NCBI RefSeq assembly: GCF_001550065.1
Contig: NZ_LRUB01000018.1
Location: forward strand, 1 to 7,125
Direction: 5' to 3'
Source: Kordiimonas lipolytica
GTDB lineage: Bacteria > Pseudomonadota > Alphaproteobacteria > Sphingomonadales > Kordiimonadaceae
DNA: 7,125 nucleotides
Below the pieces are notes generated by a model that did no database searches, was not told the origin of the DNA, and saw nothing but the letters and a program-made list of their open reading frames with translations. Positions 1-6,249 of the stretch are shown here, one piece after another. The position numbers and the translations under genes are program-made. Position 1 is the stretch's first letter; each line of letters begins with the position of its first letter.

Positions 1-876
1 CGCCAGATCAGCCTGCAGCCGGTCCCCGATGCTCACCTTGTGCCCTGACAGGACATCTGACTGCCGCCTGGTACAAGCGTCCTCCAGATAGTCGTTGAAA
101 GCGTCAAAGCTGGCGAAGGACGGAATGGGGACCATGAAGGTCCGGCGCATATAGCCGACCATGCCTTCAACCTTGCCCTTATCGTTGCCCTTGCCGGGGC
201 GGCCATAGCGGTCCTCTATCAGATAGTGGGACAGGAAGGCCGAGAAGCTGTCGGTCCGCTTGCGCGTGCCATCCGGCAGAATGCGAGATACAAGACAGCG
301 GTCATTGTCGTACAGGACCGACTGCGGCACAGCGCCAAAGAAGGCAAAGGCATGGTTGTGGCCGTCCAGCCAGGCCTCCGTCGTGGCCCGGGGATAGGCC
401 CTGACATAACAGGCATCGCTATGCGGCAGGTCCAGCACGAAGAAGTGGGCCTTCTGCCGCACCCCGCCGATGACCACCTGGGCCTCGCCGAAGTCCGCCT
501 GCGCGTGACCGGGGGTGTGGCTCAGCGGTACATAGACCTCGCGGCTGGTCCGACGGTACTCTCTCACATAGTCCTTGATGATCGTATAACCGCCATCAAA
601 GCCATACTCGGAGCGTAGGCGCTCGAAGATACGCTTCGCTGTATGGCGCTGCTTGCGCCCTACCTGGCGGTCACCCTCCAGAATACTGTCGATGATGTCG
701 GTGTAGCCATCAAGCTTGGGACGCCTGACCGGCACTGAGCGCCGGTAGCCCGGCGGCTCTGAATGCGAGAGCATCTTCGCGACTGTGTCACGGCTGATCC
801 CGAAACGCCGGGCAGCCTCCCGGTTGCTCAGGCCTTGCACATGGCACGCAAGGCGAACCCTTCTGTATAAATCCAC
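1..876 (-). CDS. istA: IS21-family transposase IstA, 5' part (runs off window)
   Basis: This encodes the DDE/RNase H-fold transposase of IS21, which cuts and joins the IS ends and works with the ATPase IstB. The 292 visible residues show an N-terminal helix-turn-helix at about 16-37 (LSNREAARRFGISRDTVAKM) that binds the repeated IS termini. The catalytic core then shows Asp128 in QADFGEA, Asp190 in the LYDND segment, and Glu237 in KGKVEGMV. IstA proteins are usually around 400-520 residues, so the C-terminal part and istB should lie beyond base 1. The start is GTG at 876, preceded by GGAGG with a 9-nt spacer. The protein is the same as the one encoded at 6250-7125. An open frame also runs on the opposite strand but has no family resemblance and is a shadow. 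Confidence 0.93.
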   Translation of the reverse strand, partial: MDLYRRVRLACHVQGLSNREAARRFGISRDTVAKMLSHSEPPGYRRSVPVRRPKLDGYTDIIDSILEGDRQVGRKQRHTAKRIFERLRSEYGFDGGYTIIKDYVREYRRTSREVYVPLSHTPGHAQADFGEAQVVIGGVRQKAHFFVLDLPHSDACYVRAYPRATTEAWLDGHNHAFAFFGAVPQSVLYDNDRCLVSRILPDGTRKRTDSFSAFLSHYLIEDRYGRPGKGNDKGKVEGMVGYMRRTFMVPIPSFASFDAFNDYLEDACTRRQSDVLSGHKVSIGDRLQADLA

Positions 877-919
877 TGAATAAATCCTCCGGCCCTCCCA
901 TCAAATGGAAAAGCCAAAA

Positions 920-989
920 AGTGGCAGACTTTTACTCCGCCCGCAGCAACACAACGCCGCCGCTTCAGTGGCCTACTTTTACACCGCCC
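920..989 (-). repeat. IS21 left-end subterminal direct repeats (transposase binding sites)
   Basis: Two direct copies of a 23-nt motif lie at 967-989 and 920-942, spaced 47 bp start to start. Read on the minus strand they are GGGCGGTGTAAAAGTAGGCC followed by ACT, and GGGCGGAGTAAAAGTCTGCC followed by ACT. They match at 20 of 23 positions. IS21 elements typically carry such repeated sites at their ends for IstA binding, so this is the likely role here. The outer copy contains the TAA that ends the interrupted tniQ frame. Confidence 0.75.
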
Positions 990-1680
990 TATACATAAGT
1001 AGGCGATGCCATATGTCGAAAAATGCAATGCTAAAAATAGGCTGATAGCCAGGAAGCATCGTCCGTCCATCCATCGCTCTTTGAATAAGTTCAGATTCAG
1101 CAATTATTGCTTCATTGAGAGCCGGTACACACGGGTGGTCTCTGAGGTCGGCCGTACATTGGAAACAGGTGACAAGCCCCTTTCTAAAAGGAACGGCAGG
1201 TGCCTTGCAGCAGTGGCAGCGGTCTGCCAGAAGAATGCCATGCTTTGGGCAGCATGAAGCGAATGCCATGCGCCAATGGCGCCGAAAATACGGTATCGGA
1301 TCCGACTGAAGGCATTTGGGGCACCATTGCAAACCAAATCCTCGTCGTATTCGGTGGTAGATGCCTGTTGGCAAAACCCAATTGGTGGGGCATCGCCCGT
1401 GCATCTCTTCAAACACCGTTCCTTCGTAATAGGACAGGGATAGATTGATGATTTGATGTGGTGGGGTCCCTGTTTTTAGAGCAAGCGTCTCAACCAGCCC
1501 CTTCCATCCATATACATCGATATCTCGCGTCCAAACCTGCTTGCCTGGCCAAATAGATTGGCAAAAATTATGAGCAGAAGTACCATTCCCTAAAGCGATG
1601 CGAGTCAGCCACGAAGAGAACAATTCAAAAGGCTGTGGCTTAGGGTGAACCGGCCAGTATTTACCACTCAGGACTATCAA
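979..1680 (-). CDS. tniQ: TniQ/TnsD-family target-selection protein, 3'-truncated by IS21 insertion
   Basis: TniQ/TnsD proteins couple a target-recognition factor or target DNA to the TnsC ATPase in Tn7-like transposition. The N-terminal TniQ domain is recognisable (PQPFELFSSWLTRIALGNG at about residues 16-34). A zinc-ribbon-like series follows: CPKC at 120-123, CPKH at 144-147, CHCC at 155-158 and CFQC at 172-175. Native sequence gives 228 full codons, then the IS at 995 contributes the tail Tyr-Arg-Ala-Val and a TAA stop. Most TniQ proteins are about 300-500 residues, so the C-terminal half is probably lost, although some functional TniQs are as short as about 170. The start is TTG at 1680, sharing TTGA with the tnsC stop, preceded by a close AAGG. 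It is the last gene of the tns operon. Whether the stub is functional cannot be told from sequence. Confidence 0.85.
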   Translation of the reverse strand: MIVLSGKYWPVHPKPQPFELFSSWLTRIALGNGTSAHNFCQSIWPGKQVWTRDIDVYGWKGLVETLALKTGTPPHQIINLSLSYYEGTVFEEMHGRCPTNWVLPTGIYHRIRRGFGLQWCPKCLQSDPIPYFRRHWRMAFASCCPKHGILLADRCHCCKAPAVPFRKGLVTCFQCTADLRDHPCVPALNEAIIAESELIQRAMDGRTMLPGYQPIFSIAFFDIWHRLLMYRAV

Positions 1681-2564
1681 AACCTTAGCTCAGCGGCCCG
1701 CCTTCTCTCCTTAGGGGGGATGTAGCCGCAATTTTCCAGATGGTTTGGTTCTATGTGTGTCTTTGCTTGCTCAAGCGCTATTTTTGCAGCCCGGTTTATC
1801 AGTGCAAAGGCTTCGCCGATTGTGCCTTCAGATTTTGTAAGAATGTAATGAGCAGTTTCCTTTGCAGCGAGGTATGATCTCTCAGGAAAGGGCAACAAGC
1901 TTTCATAGGTGTTCAGGAGCATCCTGAACTCTTTGTCCATTTGCCAAGTTGGCAGGATATAGGGGATGAACCGGTTGGCGAGTTGGTCATCCAACTGGAT
2001 GGCCCTCAGTGCTCCTTGGGTGCCAAAGCATACCAGGGATGCTTCCAGCTCGTTGCCTATTGTGCGCAACATGTTCAAGAACTGTCTTTGGGCATCAACG
2101 CGGCCGGCAAGCATATTGTGGAGGTCATCGATAAGAAGCATTTTGACGCCGCAGGACTGCATAAGTGAAATGGCCTGGGTCTCTAATCGGGCGAGATTGT
2201 CAGAGTCCCTATAGGTTGCGAAAAGAGCTTGCAAGATTTTCATATAGAAGCGCCGCGGGTCCGGCCGCGGCGGCATCTGAACTGCGAATACAGGCACTGA
2301 AGCAGCATCGCATTCTGGTTCGTCCGATGCCGGATGCAATTCCATGAAACGCTTCATGATCATGGTTTTGCCGTTATTGGTGGGACTGGCAATGAGAATG
2401 TTTGGCATTCGATGAGATGGTGGATGATCGATCAAGTCCTCCATTTCATTTAGAATCTGGACTGCTTTTGGGTATCCAATCCATTTTATAGTTTTGACAT
2501 GACTTATACGGTCCTGGAGTGGTTTCTCCATCATTGAACGGGTCTGAGCTTCCAAATGTTCCAT
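1677..2564 (-). CDS. tnsC: TnsC/TniB-type AAA+ ATPase, transposition target regulator
   Basis: This is the AAA+ regulator that assembles on target DNA, receives the TniQ signal and recruits the TnsA-TnsB complex. At 295 residues it is the short TniB type rather than the roughly 550-residue Tn7 TnsC. Visible motifs are Walker A SPTNNGKT at 60-67, Walker B MLLIDDLHNML at about 142-152, a sensor-1-like LVCFGT at about 177-182, and LANRF at about 195-199, which probably supplies the arginine finger. The first Walker A position is Ser where Gly is usual. ATG at 2564 is chosen because AGGG (2570-2573) lies 5 nt upstream and the gap to the tnsB stop is only 7 nt. The frame stays open to 2648, but an earlier start would overlap the tnsB coding end. 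The stop overlaps the tniQ start as TTGA. Confidence 0.9.
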   Translation of the reverse strand: MEHLEAQTRSMMEKPLQDRISHVKTIKWIGYPKAVQILNEMEDLIDHPPSHRMPNILIASPTNNGKTMIMKRFMELHPASDEPECDAASVPVFAVQMPPRPDPRRFYMKILQALFATYRDSDNLARLETQAISLMQSCGVKMLLIDDLHNMLAGRVDAQRQFLNMLRTIGNELEASLVCFGTQGALRAIQLDDQLANRFIPYILPTWQMDKEFRMLLNTYESLLPFPERSYLAAKETAHYILTKSEGTIGEAFALINRAAKIALEQAKTHIEPNHLENCGYIPPKERRRAAELRF

Positions 2565-2571
2565 GTGCGCC

Positions 2572-4311
2572 CTACCGGAGTTTGATATCGTCAAATGTTG
2601 CGCCAAAATCAAAGTCATCTTCCTCTGGTGAAATTGATTCTTGCACACTGGGTTTATCCTGAAGCGAGCGTGTGGATTTTTGATCGGCTTGCGGCGTTAA
2701 GCGTTTACGTGAACGTTTCGCCTGCTTAGTGCGTTCATACTGCCGCCGCGCGCGTTTGGTTTTAATTCTGGCTTCTTCCAGTTCGCGCCTGTTCTCTTCA
2801 TAAGCTTCGAAGATTGTGTCTTCATCCCGTGCGTCCAGTCCCTTCTGTTTTAAGCGTTCACGTGTAGCAGTCCACTCCCAAAGTGTGACAGATGGATTGT
2901 CCAGGTTGCGATACGGAATTTCAAAATACTGATCTGTTTCGGGGCAATAGAAATATACTTTGGAAAGGTCTCTTGGATCGCGTCGGATAATAAATTTGCG
3001 CTTATCCTCCCGATCCAGATAGGTCCGCAGCACGGGGTCATAATAATGGATATAGTCCCACACAAACCCATATCGCTGGATAGTTCTGTGTTTGAGCGGC
3101 AGGAAATCTATAAGGAAGCGCTTTTCATTGGGTATCCTTGTAGGTAGACCCCGTCCAGGCTTGTTGTCCACGCCGTAGATGCCTTCATCCCATGCCAACT
3201 TAGGACTTATCAGCAGTTTGGAGTGTATCTCTTCATGATAAATTTTGGTGATGACACGGACAAGCATACGCTCCAGTTCAGCCATTGTCAGGCAAGACTC
3301 TTCTTCCGAATTATATTCGCCTTTGTCCTGAACGTTTGATTTTGTGGTCCCGTGCCAGGAATGAATTTCTTCGTTCAGAGTTTCGAACAGTCGCTCAACC
3401 GTTCCTCCATATTTGGGATGTTTCACTGGGCGGTGTTCCAACACAATCCCGTGTTGGTCGCAGCCGCGCTTCAGCGCCTCACTTTTGAAGTCGGGCCCGT
3501 TGTCAACATGGAGGACATCCATTTTGCCATACATTGGCCAGTCTGCATGGATACCTCGTTCTCTTAGCCAGACTGCTTTTGGTGCAACAGCATGAGCCAG
3601 ACAGAGGGCCACGGTTGTTGCGCTCGGAGCTTCCAATGACATCAAATATCCCAGGATTGCGCGGCTATAAATATCAACGGCTATAGTCAAATTCAGCTTG
3701 CCGATCGGTTGCCTGAGTTCTTCATCAACAACGATTATATCCGTAGGTGTATGGTCCATTTGTACCACCCCCAAAGGCCATTTGGGCCGGGGGAACTCAT
3801 CGACGACCGGATCGAATTTGTCACGGGCCTTGCGACCACTTTCACGTCTTTTCATTGCTAGCCGAGCCGGAATCTCCTGCAGTCGAGCACGGACCGTGTT
3901 ATCAGATACAGGCTTCAGATTTCTCCGCTTGCAGGCAGTTTTGTAAGCTTTTATTACCTTGCTGGGTTTAAGCTTTAGTGTTGTCAGATATGTTGTCTCA
4001 ACAATCTCATTTATAAGCGCTTCATGGACGGAATTTATTCGTCCTTTGCCGCGGCCCCCTGTGGGTTTCCGTGGGATTAAACAGCTAACCGTACCCTCGT
4101 TTCTAAACCGATTGATAAGTTCATATAACCAGCTTCTTGAGATATTCAGACCTGCTGCAGCTTCTTCGACGTCTGATTCCGTGATCTTGGAAAGATGCAG
4201 CAAATGCAAAATTGCTTCTCGGACCTCAAGAGCTCTTGCCCATTCTTCTTTAGAATAAGTATTCAGGTCTGCGCCTGAGAGGTTTTCTTTCTGCGCCTTG
4301 CTGTCAATCAC
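2572..4311 (-). CDS. tnsB: TnsB/TniA-type DDE transposase (Mu/Tn7 superfamily)
   Basis: This transposase binds the element ends, cleaves their 3' strands and joins them to target DNA. The 579-residue chain has an N-terminal helix-turn-helix around 40-72, including AAAGLNISRSWLYELI. The integrase core has Asp186 in VVQMDHTPTD, Asp270 in VLHVDNGPDF and Glu306 in YGGTVERLFE, a D-D(35)E spacing. A Mu-type C-terminal beta-barrel follows (KFIIRRDPRDLSKVYFYC, about 439-456). Next come a long charged, probably helical stretch (about 500-540) and an acidic-aromatic tail ending DDIKLR, likely the contact for TnsC. GTG at 4311 is chosen because AAGAGGG (4320-4326) sits 8 nt upstream; it overlaps the tnsA end by 8 nt. 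A TTG at 4329 is also in frame but has no ribosome-binding site. All catalytic residues are intact. Confidence 0.93.
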   Translation of the reverse strand: MIDSKAQKENLSGADLNTYSKEEWARALEVREAILHLLHLSKITESDVEEAAAGLNISRSWLYELINRFRNEGTVSCLIPRKPTGGRGKGRINSVHEALINEIVETTYLTTLKLKPSKVIKAYKTACKRRNLKPVSDNTVRARLQEIPARLAMKRRESGRKARDKFDPVVDEFPRPKWPLGVVQMDHTPTDIIVVDEELRQPIGKLNLTIAVDIYSRAILGYLMSLEAPSATTVALCLAHAVAPKAVWLRERGIHADWPMYGKMDVLHVDNGPDFKSEALKRGCDQHGIVLEHRPVKHPKYGGTVERLFETLNEEIHSWHGTTKSNVQDKGEYNSEEESCLTMAELERMLVRVITKIYHEEIHSKLLISPKLAWDEGIYGVDNKPGRGLPTRIPNEKRFLIDFLPLKHRTIQRYGFVWDYIHYYDPVLRTYLDREDKRKFIIRRDPRDLSKVYFYCPETDQYFEIPYRNLDNPSVTLWEWTATRERLKQKGLDARDEDTIFEAYEENRRELEEARIKTKRARRQYERTKQAKRSRKRLTPQADQKSTRSLQDKPSVQESISPEEDDFDFGATFDDIKLR

Positions 4312-5218
4312 CGTACAGGCCCTCTTCAAAAGAAAGGCTGGAGAAGAATAGTCCGTTTGTGTCTGCCACCGGATGGCTATGAAGCACCGTGTCGTAGGTT
4401 ATCGGTTCGTCCATTTTGATCCAAGCTTGACCAATAGCTATTATGCGCCAGATGTTATGTTGGACTCTGGCTTGTTCTTCCCTGGTTTGTGAATTTTGGT
4501 TTAGAACCTCCTTGATTGTTATGGGGGCGTTTTGTTTGATAAAGCGTCCAAGGTCGGCGGATCCTTCTCCATCGTCATCATTGATCATCAGAAAGGGATA
4601 CAAGGACTTGATGTTGAACAGTCGAGAGCCAACTCGGATCTCATTCTCTGTTACGATATGGAATTCTGTATTGTTTTCCTCACTCCATCGTTTCATGGAA
4701 GCAAAGCGATCTGCGAACTCTGCCTCTTTCTCTTCCAGTTCTTTTTGATACTTGATTTCAACGATTGCCTCTGAACACTGTTCAAAGGAGCTGAGATAAC
4801 GCACTTGGAAATCAGGAGTATAGATTCGTGGGTTTCCCTGTGCATCAGTGTATTCCAAAGTAAACGGCTGTGCCTGTATCGACAGTACGCGCGGGTCAAA
4901 GAACGCAAGATATGCGAAATCGCGTTCAAGTGTGGACTCGAACTGAATCTGGTCGTCTTTAGGCTTGCCGGATATCCAACCTGTTATGCTTCGATGATTA
5001 AAATGCAGCTCTCGTGCAGGCAAAAGCTTATGCATGTTGTTAAACAATGACACGAGGGTTTCTCCGATAGACGATGTGAGTTCCGCATCATCCTGTGAAA
5101 TAACGGCAGGCCTGAAAGAAGACACTCTACCGCACTTTTGCGGATTTATAAATAGTCCTCTACTCTTTTGATCATAATATTTGACGAGCAGTTGATCTTG
5201 ATATTTGCCGATCACCAT
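4304..5218 (-). CDS. tnsA: TnsA-type endonuclease (5'-strand cleavage partner of TnsB)
   Basis: TnsA has a restriction-endonuclease-like fold and cuts the 5' strands at the element ends, giving cut-and-paste rather than replicative transposition. The core starts near residue 70. It contains FESTLERDFAYLAFFDPRVL with the acidic residues Glu94 and Glu98, then YTPDF with Asp136, and VEIKY with Glu154 and Lys156. These match the catalytic E...D...(E/Q)xK arrangement. The C-terminal part (about 225-285, ITIKEVL...WRIIAIGQAW) resembles the TnsA winged-helix domain that contacts TnsC. The first 70 residues are an extension I do not recognise. ATG at 5218 is supported by AAAGGG (5225-5230) with a 6-nt spacer. 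It is the first gene of the operon; only a short region separates it from the divergent WYL gene. Confidence 0.9.
   Translation of the reverse strand: MVIGKYQDQLLVKYYDQKSRGLFINPQKCGRVSSFRPAVISQDDAELTSSIGETLVSLFNNMHKLLPARELHFNHRSITGWISGKPKDDQIQFESTLERDFAYLAFFDPRVLSIQAQPFTLEYTDAQGNPRIYTPDFQVRYLSSFEQCSEAIVEIKYQKELEEKEAEFADRFASMKRWSEENNTEFHIVTENEIRVGSRLFNIKSLYPFLMINDDDGEGSADLGRFIKQNAPITIKEVLNQNSQTREEQARVQHNIWRIIAIGQAWIKMDEPITYDTVLHSHPVADTNGLFFSSLSFEEGLYGD
4320..4326 (-). promoter_or_regulatory. Ribosome-binding site of tnsB (decides the GTG start)
   Basis: On the minus strand AAGAGGG lies 8 nt before the GTG at 4311, inside the end of tnsA. It favours this start over the TTG at 4329, which it follows rather than precedes. 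The 8-nt overlap with tnsA suggests translational coupling. Confidence 0.6.
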
Positions 5219-5224
5219 AGATTA

Positions 5225-5230
5225 CCCTTT
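5225..5230 (-). promoter_or_regulatory. Ribosome-binding site of tnsA
   Basis: AAAGGG on the minus strand sits 6 nt before the tnsA ATG. It fixes the long form of TnsA with its N-terminal extension. On the plus strand the same bases lie in the open frame that continues upstream of the WYL gene's first ATG. No convincing -35/-10 pair could be picked out in 5219-5300. Confidence 0.6.
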
Positions 5231-5295
5231 ATTTCCAAGCGATTAGGTTCCTGTTCCAGTACACTGTTGAATCTCACAAATCCAAACGAACCGGC

Positions 5296-6147
5296 ATGAC
5301 TACTAAGGAAATTGCCGAGCATATGGGTGATACGCTTCGGACGACTCAACGCCTGATGCGCAGCATGGAATATTACTTTCCCCATTTGGAGGTGGTCGTC
5401 GGTGAAAATAACGAAAAGCGCTACCGATTCCCGAATGGCATCTTCCACAAATTGATCGCCTTTTCCCTCGATGAGTTGACCGCAATGGAAACCGCAGCTC
5501 AAAAAATTGAATTGATGGACCATGAAGACGATGCCAAGCTCGTGCGTTCTGCCATCCGCAAGGTCCAAGCCCTAATGAATCCCGACGACAGAAATCGGAT
5601 TGCTCCTGATCTGGAATCTATATTGCGCGCGGAAGGGTTGATAGCGTCACCAGGCCCCAAAAGGGCAATACCGTCTGAACACGTCTCTGTACTACGTGAA
5701 GCGATCAAGGGCGGGAATGTATGCGAAATTTATTACACCAAGCGCGACGGTACCAAGCGGTGCGAGCAGCTTCACCCTTATGGCTTTCTATATGGTCATC
5801 GTCACTATCTGGTAGCAAACAATCCAGCCAGACGAACCACGCCCATTCGTAAAATTGTCCTATCGTCCATTGCGAAGGTTACACCGACCGACCACCTTTT
5901 CGAAATGCCAAGCGACTTTGACCTACAAGCCTATTCGCACCAGTCGTTTGGCGTCTTCTTCGACAAAGTTTATGATGTTGAATGGGTTTTTTCCGAAGCA
6001 GCGGCGGCCATCGCGGGAGATTTCATATTCCACCCAGAGCAGGCGAGCAAACTCAACGAGGATGGTACCCTAACGGTGCGCTTTAGTGCCTCCGGGCTTC
6101 AGGAAATGGCTTGGCACCTCCTGAAATGGGTGTATAGGGCGGTGTAA
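5296..6147 (+). CDS. WYL-domain transcriptional regulator, 3'-truncated by IS21 insertion
   Basis: WYL proteins are ligand-responsive DNA-binding regulators with an N-terminal winged helix-turn-helix. The HTH is partly visible from residue 2 (TTKEIAEHMGDTLRTTQRLM). The WYL domain runs from about 128 to 200, with LHPYGFLYGHRHYLV carrying the signature as His-Tyr-Leu at 170-172. A WCX-like C-terminal part (FDLQAYSHQSFGVF, then GLQEMAWHLLKW) stops at residue 278. Relatives continue with a Gly and about 30-50 more residues; here the IS at 6131 adds Val-Tyr-Arg-Ala-Val and TAA. The first ATG has no ribosome-binding site. The frame stays open back to 5221 and that stretch reads like the missing first HTH helix, so the true start may lie upstream. 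The divergent position suggests control of the tns operon, but this is inference. Confidence 0.82.
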   Translation: MTTKEIAEHMGDTLRTTQRLMRSMEYYFPHLEVVVGENNEKRYRFPNGIFHKLIAFSLDELTAMETAAQKIELMDHEDDAKLVRSAIRKVQALMNPDDRNRIAPDLESILRAEGLIASPGPKRAIPSEHVSVLREAIKGGNVCEIYYTKRDGTKRCEQLHPYGFLYGHRHYLVANNPARRTTPIRKIVLSSIAKVTPTDHLFEMPSDFDLQAYSHQSFGVFFDKVYDVEWVFSEAAAAIAGDFIFHPEQASKLNEDGTLTVRFSASGLQEMAWHLLKWVYRAV

Positions 6148-6206
6148 AAGTAGGCCACTGAAGCGGCGGCGTTGTGTTGCTGCGGGCGGAGTAAAAGTCT
6201 GCCACT
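6137..6206 (+). repeat. IS21 left-end subterminal direct repeats (transposase binding sites)
   Basis: Two 23-nt direct repeats at 6137-6159 and 6184-6206 match at 20 of 23 positions and share the core GTAAAAGT. They are the mirror of the pair at 920-989 and probably bind IstA. The outer repeat provides the TAA that closes the WYL frame. Confidence 0.75.
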
Positions 6207-6249
6207 TTTTGGCTTTTCCATTTGATGGGAGGGCCGGAGGATTTATTCA

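Larger units (their letters stand above)
1..995 (-). mobile_element. IS21-family insertion sequence, left-end copy (partial, cut by window edge)
   Basis: This 995-bp stretch is the reverse complement of 6131-7125; every segment I compared matched exactly. It carries the IS left terminus, whose outermost bases on the minus strand read TGTATAGGGCGG starting at 995. Two subterminal direct repeats and the first 292 codons of istA follow. The boundary is exact: inward of 995 the two copies diverge, with flank taagt here and gaaatggg at the other copy. Organisation (5'-TG terminus, repeated subterminal motif, istA reading away from it) fits IS21. The rest of istA, istB and the right end lie outside the window. 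The DNA is visibly more GC-rich than the tns genes it abuts. It has interrupted tniQ. The near-perfect match between copies implies recent insertion or ongoing homogenisation. Confidence 0.93.
996..6130. mobile_element. Tn7-like transposition module (tnsABC-tniQ plus regulator), trapped between IS21 copies
   Basis: All DNA between the two IS termini belongs to one compact block: a minus-strand tnsA-tnsB-tnsC-tniQ operon and a divergent plus-strand WYL gene. The gene order is the canonical Tn7/Tn6022-type order. No TnsB-binding terminal repeats, attachment site, cargo genes, Cas genes or CRISPR array are visible. Both outer genes are cut by the IS, so the natural left and right ends of the Tn7-like element are not in this window. 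Base composition is clearly lower in GC than the flanking IS. This is interpreted as a fragment of a larger Tn7-like element; the assignment of the WYL gene to that element is inference from adjacency. Confidence 0.8.

Noticed and set aside
226..618. 130-codon open frame antisense to istA, repeated at 6508-6900
   Set aside because: It exists twice only because the IS exists twice. It runs opposite to a clear IstA frame containing the DDE motif and resembles no known protein.
828..1103. 91-codon minus-strand open frame bridging the IS end and tniQ
   Set aside because: It crosses the IS junction in a frame different from both istA and tniQ and has no recognisable domain, so it is a chance fusion frame.
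2565..2648. Longer tnsC form starting at 2648
   Set aside because: It would overlap the conserved acidic tail of tnsB by about 75 nt. The ATG at 2564 has its own AGGG and sits 7 nt after the tnsB stop.
5219..5295. Tn7-like left end with TnsB-binding repeats upstream of tnsA
   Set aside because: No repeated motif of about 20 bp is visible in this short gap, and it reads as WYL coding sequence.
5212..5568. 118-codon minus-strand open frame upstream of tnsA
   Set aside because: It is antisense to the WYL gene, which has clear family motifs, and it overlaps the tnsA start and ribosome-binding site.
996..6130. Matching target-site duplication next to the two IS ends
   Set aside because: The flanks (taagt on the left, gaaatggg on the right) do not match. 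They belong to different IS copies, so no duplication is expected between them.
996..6130. CRISPR array or Cas genes of a CRISPR-associated transposon
   Set aside because: No regularly spaced repeats and no Cas-like protein are present; all of the space is taken by tns genes and the WYL gene.
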